A DNA stretch of 6,752 nucleotides from Bacteroidaceae bacterium (GCA_016302435.1 JAEDNQ010000122.1:1-6752); one strand, 5' to 3'. Numbered from the stretch's first letter, positions 1-6,575 are shown. The notes: generated by a model not told the origin, from the sequence alone. Program-made: numbers and translations.

Positions 1-362
1 ATTTTTCTCATAAGTAAGATGATTTTAAGTGAATAAATAAAAGATTAATTAATAGAATAGATTGTTTTGTTTGTTGTTAAAATCGATTGTTTTGAGGTTG
101 GTTTAATAGTTTACTGTTGACGTAGTTTGTTGACAGCTGATGCTACTGATTAGGACGGGCGAGAGGTGTTGAGCTTGTGTTTGCTCGTCGCTTAATCAGA
201 TAGCAGGCATATCGGGTGCAAATAAACGAAAAATATTTGACAATGGTACAAGTTTTTGAAAAAAAATGATAAAAAGACGTGAAATAAGGCAATTGGCATG
301 CCCGTTTTGCATTTTTGGAGGTGAAATTGAAGGGGCAGGAAAGGATGAGATGGAGCTTGCCA
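1..362. other. A+T-rich intergenic stretch, no gene supported
   Basis: I see no convincing gene here. The stretch is clearly richer in A and T than the rest of the window. It has short homopolymer runs (eight A's near 259-266), a perfect palindrome ATTAATTAAT at 44-53, and a 10-bp direct repeat GATTGTTTTG at 60-69 and 85-94. An 80-codon open frame on the minus strand (143-385) overlaps the end of the ATPase gene, resembles no family I know and has poor codon character. No TAnnTTTG box was found on either strand and no clear terminator hairpin was found for the ATPase gene. The left part could be the flank of a gene outside the window. Confidence 0.6.
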
Positions 363-1805
363 CTAATCACCAAGGATTTCCGCAAACAGATGTTTTGCTG
401 TCAGTTGACTGTGGACAAAGGTCGAGTGCAGACCTTTAGCTACACCACAGGGGGTGATGAACGTTATCACCGTGCCCCTTCCACATCCTGTCGCTTCTGC
501 AAAGATGTCACGGCGAGCCTTCAGTTTAGCCTCATATTCCTTAGATATGGTGTATGCGCTGTCAGAAAATTTCATTTCCACCAGATGGATAATCTTGTCC
601 ACCCTCTTTATCACAAGGTCCACCTGAGTACCTTTCCTCTCATCACCTTTCTGCGGGATGAATCGCCAGGAGGATGATTCTGTGGCGATACCCGAAATGC
701 CTAACCCTTGCTTGATGTGAGGCAGATGGCGCAGACATACTTCCTCGAATGAGAACCCTTCCCATGACTCCACACTCCTGTCAGTGAAATGATGCTGCCA
801 ATAATGGTCGTCTCTGCTACGGTTATTTTCCACATATCTGAAATAGAAGAGTGTGTAGAAATCAGAAAGCCGATAGAGGGTCAGTTTTGACTTGTTGCCA
901 AACTGAGAGTATGCCACAATGAAGTCGCACCGCTCCAGATTGTCCAGTATCTTCGTCAGACCTCCGCCACTGAATCCCGTTGCAGCTTCTATCTCCTTTC
1001 TGGTGAAACCTTCGCGCCGTGTGGAGAGCAGTTTGACAATGCTGATGTATCTGTCAGCCTTGCTGAAGAGGGCATAATAGAGTTCGTTGAACTCCGAGCT
1101 CAGTTCTCCGTCTCGTCGGAAGATGAGAGAGTCAACGTTCTCGGGAAGGCTCATGTGGGGCTTCAGAAGACTCAGGTAGAAGGGCACTCCGCCAAAAATC
1201 ATATAAGACTGTATTATCTGATAGTCGTCCCACTCAAAACCATGCTCATTAAGATACTCCCTGCATTCACTCAGATAGAACGGGCGAAGGTATATACGGT
1301 GAGTTATACGGTTGTGCAGCCCACCACGATTGTCCTCAAGCTTGTCCTTCATCCAACTTGTGGCACTTCCACACGCTATGAGCACTATGTCATCCCTGTT
1401 CTGGACCCAACTTGACCAGAAATATTCCAATCCATCGACAAACTCGCTGCCTTGAGAGTCTATCCAAGGCATCTCGTCGAAGAATAGCACTTTGCGCTCG
1501 TCGTTGGAGGATTCGAGATAACGCGCCAGCTGCAGGAACGCTTCGTGCCAATTGTTCATCTCGGGCAAGTCGTCTCTACGCGAATAGTAGGCAAGGGATT
1601 CGCGGAAATTCTTCAGCTGTTCCGATTTCTTTCTCCTGTGAGCACCGACAAAGTGGAAGCTGTACTTATCGTTGAAAAATCTGCGCACAAGAAATGTCTT
1701 TCCTACACGGCGGCGGCCATAGAGGATAACAAATTCCGAACGTTGTGAGTTCATTGCCCATTGCAATGTCTGACATTCATGTATTCTGCCTATAAGTCTT
1801 TCCAT
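363..1805 (-). CDS. P-loop ATPase with C-terminal DUF234 / PD-(D/E)XK-like region
   Basis: This 480-residue protein belongs to the archaeal-type AAA+ ATPase (ATPase_2) plus DUF234 family, common in archaea and Bacteroidota and without an established function. Seen in the sequence: Walker A GRRRVGKT (residues 30-37), Walker B VLFFDE (106-111), and a sensor-1-like strand LIACGSATSW (142-151). A winged-helix-like region follows at about 250-315 (FTRKEIEAATGFSGGGLTKI). The C-terminal region carries E354/E355, D396, E410 and K412, spaced like the D-x13-E-x-K core of PD-(D/E)XK nuclease folds. There is no signal peptide or membrane segment, so it is probably cytoplasmic. The length is full for the family and I see no frameshift. 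The ATG at 1805 directly precedes the usual N-terminal motif (ERLIGRIHE). Codon use is more mixed than in the dapB cluster, which suggests transfer. The family call is strong; nuclease activity and DNA binding are inferred. Confidence 0.93.
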   Translation of the reverse strand: MERLIGRIHECQTLQWAMNSQRSEFVILYGRRRVGKTFLVRRFFNDKYSFHFVGAHRRKKSEQLKNFRESLAYYSRRDDLPEMNNWHEAFLQLARYLESSNDERKVLFFDEMPWIDSQGSEFVDGLEYFWSSWVQNRDDIVLIACGSATSWMKDKLEDNRGGLHNRITHRIYLRPFYLSECREYLNEHGFEWDDYQIIQSYMIFGGVPFYLSLLKPHMSLPENVDSLIFRRDGELSSEFNELYYALFSKADRYISIVKLLSTRREGFTRKEIEAATGFSGGGLTKILDNLERCDFIVAYSQFGNKSKLTLYRLSDFYTLFYFRYVENNRSRDDHYWQHHFTDRSVESWEGFSFEEVCLRHLPHIKQGLGISGIATESSSWRFIPQKGDERKGTQVDLVIKRVDKIIHLVEMKFSDSAYTISKEYEAKLKARRDIFAEATGCGRGTVITFITPCGVAKGLHSTFVHSQLTAKHLFAEILGD

Positions 1806-1824
1806 AAGTAGGTTATTTTGTTTG

Positions 1825-1855
1825 CAAAGGTAAGCAATATATTTGAATAAGCAAT
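1825..1855 (-). promoter_or_regulatory. Bacteroidota-type promoter of the ATPase gene
   Basis: Reading the minus strand, TACCTTTG (1832 down to 1825) fits the phylum's -7 consensus TAnnTTTG exactly. ATTG (1855-1852) lies 19 nt upstream and resembles the -33 TTTG element at the expected spacing. Transcription would start around 1817-1820, leaving a leader of only about 12-15 nt before the ATG at 1805. That leader has no Shine-Dalgarno sequence. The -33 element lies four bases from the first palindromic repeat unit, so a protein bound there could touch RNA polymerase. Confidence 0.7.
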
Positions 1856-1858
1856 AAG

Positions 1859-1903
1859 GTTTTGTCCAAATGTAGGGTAAAAAGTATAGATTTGGACAAA
1901 ATC
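1859..1903. repeat. 45-bp palindromic repeat, unit 1
   Basis: The unit has perfect 12-bp inverted arms, TTTTGTCCAAAT (1860-1871) and ATTTGGACAAAA (1890-1901), around an 18-nt centre containing GGGTAAAAAG. It matches unit 2 at 42 of 45 positions; all three differences lie in the centre and none in the arms. It sits immediately upstream of the -33 element of the ATPase promoter. It could be a protein-binding site or a structure-forming element. Which of these it is cannot be decided from one locus. Confidence 0.9.
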
Positions 1904-1910
1904 CGATTGA

Positions 1911-1955
1911 GTTTTGTCCAAATGTGGGGTAAAAAGCATGGATTTGGACAAAATC
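1911..1955. repeat. 45-bp palindromic repeat, unit 2
   Basis: This is the second copy, in the same orientation as unit 1 with a period of 52 bp (about five helical turns). The arms TTTTGTCCAAAT (1912-1923) and ATTTGGACAAAA (1942-1953) are again perfect. A shortened, mutated arm TTTTGCCCAAT follows at 1962-1972, close to the next register, and looks like the remnant of a third unit. Both copies lie between the ATPase promoter and the end of the DUF2851 gene. Confidence 0.9.
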
Positions 1956-1972
1956 TATTTATTTTGCCCAAT

Positions 1973-2131
1973 CCATTCATAGAGCCTTTCAAAAGCCCCC
2001 TAATAAGACCTACAGGGTGAAGTGCCATCCGGAGTGTGAGCAAGTTCCTCTCGAAATGAAAAGTATATCGGACAACTTTATCCACATGACACATTATATA
2101 TAATATACTTATGCGGTCACTGCATTACCAC
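1973..2131. other. Non-coding remainder between the ATPase and DUF2851 genes
   Basis: No gene is supported here. A 93-codon minus-strand frame (1813-2094) runs through the palindromic repeats and over the ATPase promoter and matches no family I recognise. The one structural feature is the perfect 12-bp A/T palindrome ATTATATATAAT at 2093-2104, about 50 bp past the DUF2851 stop codon. No G+C-rich hairpin with a T-run was found, so where DUF2851 transcription ends is not visible. Confidence 0.5.
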
Positions 2132-2169
2132 CACCATCATTCATCCTCACCACCATCATTCACCCTCAC
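2132..2169. repeat. 19-bp tandem duplication across the DUF2851 stop codon
   Basis: Two adjacent 19-bp units (2132-2150 and 2151-2169) differ at one base. On the plus strand each begins CACCATCATTCA. The unit nearer the gene contains the TGA stop (2158-2156 on the minus strand), and the other holds a second copy of the same stop context. The duplication therefore leaves the protein end unchanged. It looks like replication slippage rather than a functional array. Confidence 0.8.
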
Positions 2170-3469
2170 CATCCGTCTCCTTCCCTTCCCTCAGCAAATC
2201 GGGCGTGCGGCTGATAAACTCACTGCCGAAACGGCAACGCAGACAGTCGCGAGGCTGACAATAACGGCGAGTGAGCTGGATGAGAGCCTGGGAGTCGGAA
2301 GCATTGAAGCAGGTCACACCAGCCTCTGCCCAGCGACGGATGATGCTGTTCGACTCTGGCGGCAGAGACTCCCACACACACTGGGCACGCTGGCAGAGAG
2401 CGTCGTCGCTCTTGTAGCTGCCATAGGCAAAGAGCATGGGAGCCACACTGTTGATCATGATGAGACGCTGCGAACTGAGCGAGAGCGTCTTGTCGCTGCT
2501 ACGCGATGGAGACGCATCAAACGTGTAGTGAGTGCGCCAATAGTCGGTGGGACGAGTGAGCAAGAGCTGCTGCATGGACGGCGTGTCGACGCTGTTGATG
2601 AGACGGGCGAGGGTTAGACGCTGCTCGTAGTAGAGGACCGCCAGTTGGGAGATGCGGATATGAGGGAAGTTTTGCGGACGCAGCCTCAGGAACTTCCACT
2701 GCTGGACAGGTATGGGCGTGAGAGAGAACTTCTGCCGCAGATAGCGGTATTCCCTCTGCAACGCCAACGGATAGTCGTCGTGGAACGCGCCTTCGAGCAG
2801 ACCAGCCTGACCGAAGAATATGGCCTCCACCTGAAAGAGGTCGTCACGATGCTTCGCCACGGCTCCCATGGGGATGGAGTGAGCCCATAGCTCAAAGGCA
2901 TCGCCATTGATGCCGAAACCGAAGTTGCGCGCCACGGTGACGAAGAGCGTGTCCTCCCAGTTCTTGTCGAGCGACTCTCGGCGAGCCATTATCTGGTCTT
3001 TGCGCTCCGCAAGCCGCTGGAGAGAGAGGGCTGACATCCATTGGTGTATGTCTATGATGGGCAGACTGGCCAGCACCTCCTTGCAGCGCGGCAGCACGTC
3101 ACGATGGATGAGCGTGGAGTAGTTGTCCTTGACGTATGGCGGCACGTCGAGCTGCAGCTGCGGTATCTCCGTGCCGTCAGGATAGAGAATGGGACAGTCA
3201 ATGACCGTAGCCACATGGAGGATGACATTGTCGTAGTCGCGGCTGTCATCGTGATGATGGCGAAACCAGTCGCTCGAGCGCAGGTGTATCTCCACATTGC
3301 CCACCCACAGTGTGCCGCCAATCTTGACCGACGCCGCGATAAAGTCGGGTCCGGCGTCCGTATTGTGCATGCCAGAGTTGAGCACCTCCACACTCTGTCC
3401 GTCGGTGGTCAGGAGAGGGCGGAGGGGAAAGGCCTTGTGTTGCCATGTATAATGAAGGAGATGTTCCAT
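2156..3469 (-). CDS. DUF2851 family protein
   Basis: This is a 437-residue member of the DUF2851 family, found widely in Bacteroidota and of unknown function. The N-terminus MEHLLHYTWQHKAFPLRPL and the block NSGMHNTDAGPDF through WVGNVEIHLRSSDW (about residues 31-68) are the family's hallmark. A Cys cluster YCQPRDCLRCRFG (C404, C409, C412) near the C-terminus may bind metal. The last ten or so residues are acidic and G/E-rich, overlapping the tandem repeat. The frame stays open upstream to a GTG at 3517, which would add 16 residues. I prefer the ATG at 3469 because the conserved family start falls exactly there. No signal peptide or membrane segment is seen. The gene is divergent from dapB, and its 3' end lies 350 bp from the ATPase start, so the two are unlikely to be a tight operon. 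The DAGPDF...VEIH spacing is vaguely like a nuclease core; that is inference only. Confidence 0.9.
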   Translation of the reverse strand: MEHLLHYTWQHKAFPLRPLLTTDGQSVEVLNSGMHNTDAGPDFIAASVKIGGTLWVGNVEIHLRSSDWFRHHHDDSRDYDNVILHVATVIDCPILYPDGTEIPQLQLDVPPYVKDNYSTLIHRDVLPRCKEVLASLPIIDIHQWMSALSLQRLAERKDQIMARRESLDKNWEDTLFVTVARNFGFGINGDAFELWAHSIPMGAVAKHRDDLFQVEAIFFGQAGLLEGAFHDDYPLALQREYRYLRQKFSLTPIPVQQWKFLRLRPQNFPHIRISQLAVLYYEQRLTLARLINSVDTPSMQQLLLTRPTDYWRTHYTFDASPSRSSDKTLSLSSQRLIMINSVAPMLFAYGSYKSDDALCQRAQCVWESLPPESNSIIRRWAEAGVTCFNASDSQALIQLTRRYCQPRDCLRCRFGSEFISRTPDLLREGKETDGEGE

Positions 3470-3526
3470 TTTGACAGGTTTAAAGCATTGACAGGGCTCT
3501 TTCGGGACAATTATCACCCTGTTTTT

Positions 3527-3540
3527 GACGATTTTTCGTC
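3527..3540. promoter_or_regulatory. Small inverted repeat near the DUF2851 transcription start
   Basis: GACGA-TTTT-TCGTC forms a perfect 5-bp stem with a 4-nt loop. It falls where DUF2851 transcription is expected to start (about 3534 on the minus strand) if the -7 box at 3548-3541 is used. It may be an operator or an early leader hairpin, or it may be chance, because the arms are short. Confidence 0.35.
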
Positions 3541-3577
3541 CAAAGTTAAGATTATTATTTCTAAATGCTTAACTTTG
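3541..3577. promoter_or_regulatory. Symmetric divergent promoter, DUF2851 gene (-) and dapB (+)
   Basis: CAAAGTTAAG (3541-3550) and CTTAACTTTG (3568-3577) are perfect 10-bp inverted arms around a 17-nt A/T-rich centre. Each arm contains TAACTTTG, an exact TAnnTTTG -7 box: 3570-3577 on the plus strand for dapB, and 3548-3541 on the minus strand for DUF2851. The position expected for each -33 element falls on the opposite -7 box and reads GTTAAG, a poor match to TTTG. The two promoters therefore overlap, and polymerase bound at one should block the other. Expected leaders are about 37 nt for dapB and about 65 nt for DUF2851. Confidence 0.6.
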
Positions 3578-3584
3578 CAAAGTT
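3571..3584. promoter_or_regulatory. 14-bp palindrome over the dapB -7 box
   Basis: AACTTTGCAAAGTT is a perfect palindrome overlapping the plus-strand -7 box and extending to the expected dapB transcription start. It may be an operator. It could equally be a by-product of the common Bacteroidota pattern in which the -7 box continues as TTTGCAAA. Confidence 0.4.
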
Positions 3585-3588
3585 TTTT

Positions 3589-3600
3589 TGTCAAATGACA
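3589..3600. promoter_or_regulatory. Short palindrome in the dapB leader
   Basis: TGTCA-AA-TGACA is a perfect 5-bp inverted repeat just downstream of the expected dapB transcription start and about 20 bp before its ATG. Its size and spacing fit a binding site for a dimeric regulator, but chance is possible. The leader is too short for a lysine riboswitch. Confidence 0.3.
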
Positions 3601-3620
3601 CCAAAAATACATTCATAATT

Positions 3621-4376
3621 ATGAAAATTGCACTTATCGGATATGGAAAGATGGGCAAGATGATAGAGCAGATTGCCCTCAGCCGCGGACACGAGATAGT
3701 CTGCATCATCGACATAGACAATCAGCAGGACTTCGAGAGCGAGGCCTTCGCCAGCGCCGACGTGGCCATCGAGTTCACCACACCCACAACAGCCTACGCC
3801 AACTACCTCAAAGCATGGAAGGCTGGAGTGAAAATCGTCAGCGGCAGCACAGGATGGATGAAAGAGCACGCCGAAGATGTGAAGAAGGCATGCCTCGAAG
3901 AGGGCAAGACACTCTTCTGGGCCAGCAACTACTCCATCGGTGTGGCCATCTTCAGCGCTGTCAACAAATATTTAGCCACTATCATGAACCAGTTTGAACA
4001 ATATGACGTCAAGGAGGTAGAGACCCACCACATCCACAAGCTCGACCACCCCTCAGGCACGGGCATTACCCTCGCCGAACAGATAGTGGAGCGTCTCGAC
4101 CGCAAAAAGGACTGGACAATGGGCTTTCTGCAGAATCCCGACGGAACAGTCGAAGGCACTGACCAGGTGGCTGCCGACATGCTGCCCATCAGCTCCATCC
4201 GCCGCGATGAGGTCCCTGGCATACACACCATCTCCTACGACAGCGAGGCAGACATGATCACCATAACCCACGACGCCCACTCTCGCAAGGGATTCGCCTT
4301 AGGCGCAGTGCTCGCAGCAGAGTACACAGCCAAGCACCAGGGCCTTCTGAGCACCGACGACCTGTTTAAGTTTTAG
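3621..4376 (+). CDS. dapB: 4-hydroxy-tetrahydrodipicolinate reductase
   Basis: DapB reduces 4-hydroxy-tetrahydrodipicolinate to tetrahydrodipicolinate with NAD(P)H in the cytoplasm, on the route to meso-diaminopimelate for peptidoglycan and to lysine. The 251-residue product opens with the dinucleotide-binding loop GYGKMG (7-12), then EFTTP (51-55) and GSTGW (75-79). The catalytic signature EVETHHIHKLDHPSGTG follows at about 132-148, with H136/H137, K140 and the substrate-binding SGT (145-147). The C-terminal HDAHSRKGFALGA (217-229) is typical. The protein is shorter than the E. coli enzyme (about 270 residues), as is usual in Bacteroidota. The frame is open back to a TTG at 3588, but the ATG at 3621 sits exactly at the family start MKIALIGYGKMG. 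lepB follows after 32 bp in the same direction, so the two are probably co-transcribed from the divergent promoter upstream. Confidence 0.97.
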   Translation: MKIALIGYGKMGKMIEQIALSRGHEIVCIIDIDNQQDFESEAFASADVAIEFTTPTTAYANYLKAWKAGVKIVSGSTGWMKEHAEDVKKACLEEGKTLFWASNYSIGVAIFSAVNKYLATIMNQFEQYDVKEVETHHIHKLDHPSGTGITLAEQIVERLDRKKDWTMGFLQNPDGTVEGTDQVAADMLPISSIRRDEVPGIHTISYDSEADMITITHDAHSRKGFALGAVLAAEYTAKHQGLLSTDDLFKF

Positions 4377-4408
4377 GGCAGAACCCACCACATATAACAA
4401 CGCACACT

Positions 4409-5896
4409 ATGGCATTCGACTATAAAAATTTCAAGAAGACACGCGCCGGAGCAGAAGAGAAGACCGAGCGCAAGAGCCTGCAATGGCTCAAATTCAGCGT
4501 GGCAGCTGTCTGCTACCTCGCCTTCCTCTACTGGGTAGGCTCATGGTGGGGACTCATCGTCCTCCCATTCATCTTTGATGTCTACATCACCAAGAAGATA
4601 AAGTGGACATGGTGGAAAGAACTCGAGAGCGACGCTGCGCGCGCCGTGATGAGCTGGGTAGACGCCATTGTCTTCGCCCTCGTGGCAGTGTACTTCGTCA
4701 ACAACTTCTTCTTCCAGAACTACCAGATACCATCGTCCTCACTCGAAAAGAGCCTCATGACAGGCGACTTCCTCCTCGTCAGCAAGGTAGACTACGGCCC
4801 TCGCATACCTCAGACACCGCTGACCATGCCGCTGACACAGCACACGCTGCCCATCCTGGGCTGCAAGTCATACATAGAGTGGCCTCAGTGGGACTACCGC
4901 CGCGTGAAAGGCTTGGGCAAGGTGGAACTGGGCGACATCGTCGTCTTCAACTATCCTGCAGGCGACACCGTGGCGGTCGACCACAACGGCGACTACTACG
5001 ACCTCTGCTTCCAGCTCGGACTCAATGCAGCACAGGAACAGGGCTACAACATACCACTCATGCAGACCATGAGCACCGCCGACCAGCTCGCCACGTTCAA
5101 CCACCTCTACAGCGTGGGCAAGCAGATAGTGGCAGCCAACGCCAACGTCTACGGCAAAGTCGTCACACGCCCCGTTGACCGACGCGACAACTACGTGAAG
5201 CGCTGCGTGGGTCTGCCCGGACAGACACTGCAGATCAAGGACAAGATAATCTACGTGGACGGCAAAGCCCAGAAGACACCTGAGCAAGCTCAGTTCAACT
5301 ACAAGGTCTACACCCGCAACAACCAGATCTTCACCGACGAGATGTGCGAAGAACTCAACATCAGCGACGAAGACCGCGACAAGGTCTATGAGCACAACTA
5401 CGGCATACCTCTCACCAAAATGGCAGTGAAGGCGCTGAGAGAGAACAAGGAGTTCTGCGACAGCGTGGTGGAAATCATGGACGGCTACTTCGGCAATGTC
5501 TATCCCCTCAACCACCAGTACGGATGGACACGCGACAACTACGGTCCTATATGGATTCCAGCCAAGGGACAAAGCATCAAGCTCGACCTGGAGAACATAG
5601 CCATCTACGAGCGCCCCATCCGCGACTACGAGAAGAACGCGCTCGAGGTCAAGAACGGCAAGATATACATCAACGGCAAGGAGAGCAGCTCCTACACCTT
5701 CAAGATGGACTACTACTGGATGATGGGCGACAACCGCCACAACTCAGCCGACAGCCGCTACTGGGGATTCGTGCCAGAAGACCACGTCGTGGGCAAGCCT
5801 CTCTTCATCTGGCTCTCGCTCATCACCGACCGCAACGGCCAAGCCCACGGTGTGCGCTGGAACCGCATCTTCAAGTGGGTAGACAATATCAAGTGA
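4409..5896 (+). CDS. lepB: Signal peptidase I (S26 family), long Bacteroidota type
   Basis: Signal peptidase I is a membrane serine protease that removes signal peptides from exported proteins. In this 495-residue protein, hydrophobic segments lie at about 28-60 (long enough for one or two passes) and 82-101. Next comes box B, IPSSSLEKSL (107-116), with probable nucleophile S111. Box D is RRDNYVKRCVGLPGQ (258-272), with general base K264. Box E is GDNRHNSADSRYWG (440-453), with the conserved D448, S449 and R450. The Ser/Lys dyad is therefore intact. The length far exceeds E. coli LepB (324 residues), mainly because of extra sequence at about 190-250 and 285-395 between the boxes. Box D ends in GQ where many relatives have GD, and box B has Leu after the nucleophile where Met is common. 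The start is the ATG 32 bp after dapB, with no Shine-Dalgarno sequence. The WbqC gene follows after 49 bp. Confidence 0.96.
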   Translation: MAFDYKNFKKTRAGAEEKTERKSLQWLKFSVAAVCYLAFLYWVGSWWGLIVLPFIFDVYITKKIKWTWWKELESDAARAVMSWVDAIVFALVAVYFVNNFFFQNYQIPSSSLEKSLMTGDFLLVSKVDYGPRIPQTPLTMPLTQHTLPILGCKSYIEWPQWDYRRVKGLGKVELGDIVVFNYPAGDTVAVDHNGDYYDLCFQLGLNAAQEQGYNIPLMQTMSTADQLATFNHLYSVGKQIVAANANVYGKVVTRPVDRRDNYVKRCVGLPGQTLQIKDKIIYVDGKAQKTPEQAQFNYKVYTRNNQIFTDEMCEELNISDEDRDKVYEHNYGIPLTKMAVKALRENKEFCDSVVEIMDGYFGNVYPLNHQYGWTRDNYGPIWIPAKGQSIKLDLENIAIYERPIRDYEKNALEVKNGKIYINGKESSSYTFKMDYYWMMGDNRHNSADSRYWGFVPEDHVVGKPLFIWLSLITDRNGQAHGVRWNRIFKWVDNIK

Positions 5897-5945
5897 TCAA
5901 CCCACCTTCAGCGACCCTCCCTCCCCTTCACCCCAGAACAGCACT

Positions 5946-6542
5946 ATGGTACTACCATCAGCATACTTACCCCCCATATCATGGTTCACTGCCCTCATGG
6001 GCGGTGAACCTATTTTGATTGAGCAGCACGAGAACTACGTCAAGCAGACACTGCGCAACCGCTGCACCATCGACTCGCCCAACGGTCCCCTCCATCTGTC
6101 CATACCCATAGACAAGTCCAACTTCGTCATGGGCAAATGTCCTATGAAGGACATCGTCATCAGCACCCACTCCGACTGGCAGCGCCAACATTGGTATGCC
6201 CTTGAGACGACCTACTTCAACTCACCCTTCTTTGAGTATCTCCAAGATGACTTCCGTCCCATCTACGAGCGTGAGTGGCGCTACCTCATCGACCTCAACG
6301 AAGCCCTCATCTCCACCTGCTGCGACCTGCTCGACATCTCCCCCACCCTCGCCCGCACTCCCCACTACATGGGCATCACCCGTCTCGAGCCGAAAACGCT
6401 CGCCACATCATCAGCACCATCCGCCACCATCCATCCGCGCCCATACTACCAGGTCTTCCAGCACAAACACGGATTCCTTCCCGACCTCAGCATCATCGAC
6501 CTCATATTCAACATGGGCAAGGAGGGTGTGATGTATCTATAG
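5946..6542 (+). CDS. WbqC family protein
   Basis: This 198-residue protein matches the WbqC-like family, named after a gene in O-antigen clusters; its biochemical role is not firmly known. Recognisable blocks are LPSAYLPPISWF (3-14), HENYVKQTLRNRCTI (28-42), LSIPID (51-56), WQRQHWYALETTYFNSPFFEY (from 78), DLNEALI (116-122) and a C-terminal YYQVFQHKHGFLPDLSIIDLIFN (from 167). Both ends are present, so it looks complete at a usual family length. No signal peptide or membrane span is seen, so it is probably cytoplasmic. It is the last gene of the dapB-lepB cluster, starting 49 bp after the lepB stop with no Shine-Dalgarno sequence. My recollection is that WbqC-family genes often accompany lepB in Bacteroidota, which supports an envelope-related role. 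A stretch at about 150-165 (TLATSSAPSATIHPRP) is low in complexity and probably a linker. No terminator was recognised after the stop. Confidence 0.92.
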   Translation: MVLPSAYLPPISWFTALMGGEPILIEQHENYVKQTLRNRCTIDSPNGPLHLSIPIDKSNFVMGKCPMKDIVISTHSDWQRQHWYALETTYFNSPFFEYLQDDFRPIYEREWRYLIDLNEALISTCCDLLDISPTLARTPHYMGITRLEPKTLATSSAPSATIHPRPYYQVFQHKHGFLPDLSIIDLIFNMGKEGVMYL

Positions 6543-6575
6543 AGGCTCCACTTCCCCGAGTTGAAAATGGTTCGG

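Noticed and set aside
143..385. An 80-codon minus-strand frame overlapping the ATPase 3' end
   Set aside because: It overlaps the ATPase coding end in another frame, and its composition reflects A+T-rich non-coding sequence.
1859..1972. A short CRISPR array
   Set aside because: The gap between units is only 7 bp and each unit is itself a long palindrome with a conserved centre. There are no unique spacers and no cas genes.
363..1972. A transposable unit bounded by the TTTTGTCCAAAT arms
   Set aside because: No matching arm or repeat unit was found on the far side of the ATPase gene (1-362), and no transposase is present.
1813..2094. A 93-codon minus-strand frame upstream of the ATPase gene
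   Set aside because: It reads through both palindromic repeats and over the ATPase promoter, and its product matches nothing I recognise. It is best treated as non-coding.
2111..2617. A 168-codon plus-strand frame starting in the His/Ser-coding tandem repeat
   Set aside because: It is antisense to the conserved DUF2851 coding region, starts in low-complexity sequence and resembles no family.
3578..3620. A lysine riboswitch in the dapB leader
   Set aside because: The expected leader is only about 37 nt, far shorter than that riboswitch class.
4868..5740. A 290-codon open frame on the minus strand opposite lepB
   Set aside because: It is valine- and alanine-rich with no recognisable motif, and the plus strand encodes an intact signal peptidase. 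It is a by-product of the codon use of lepB.
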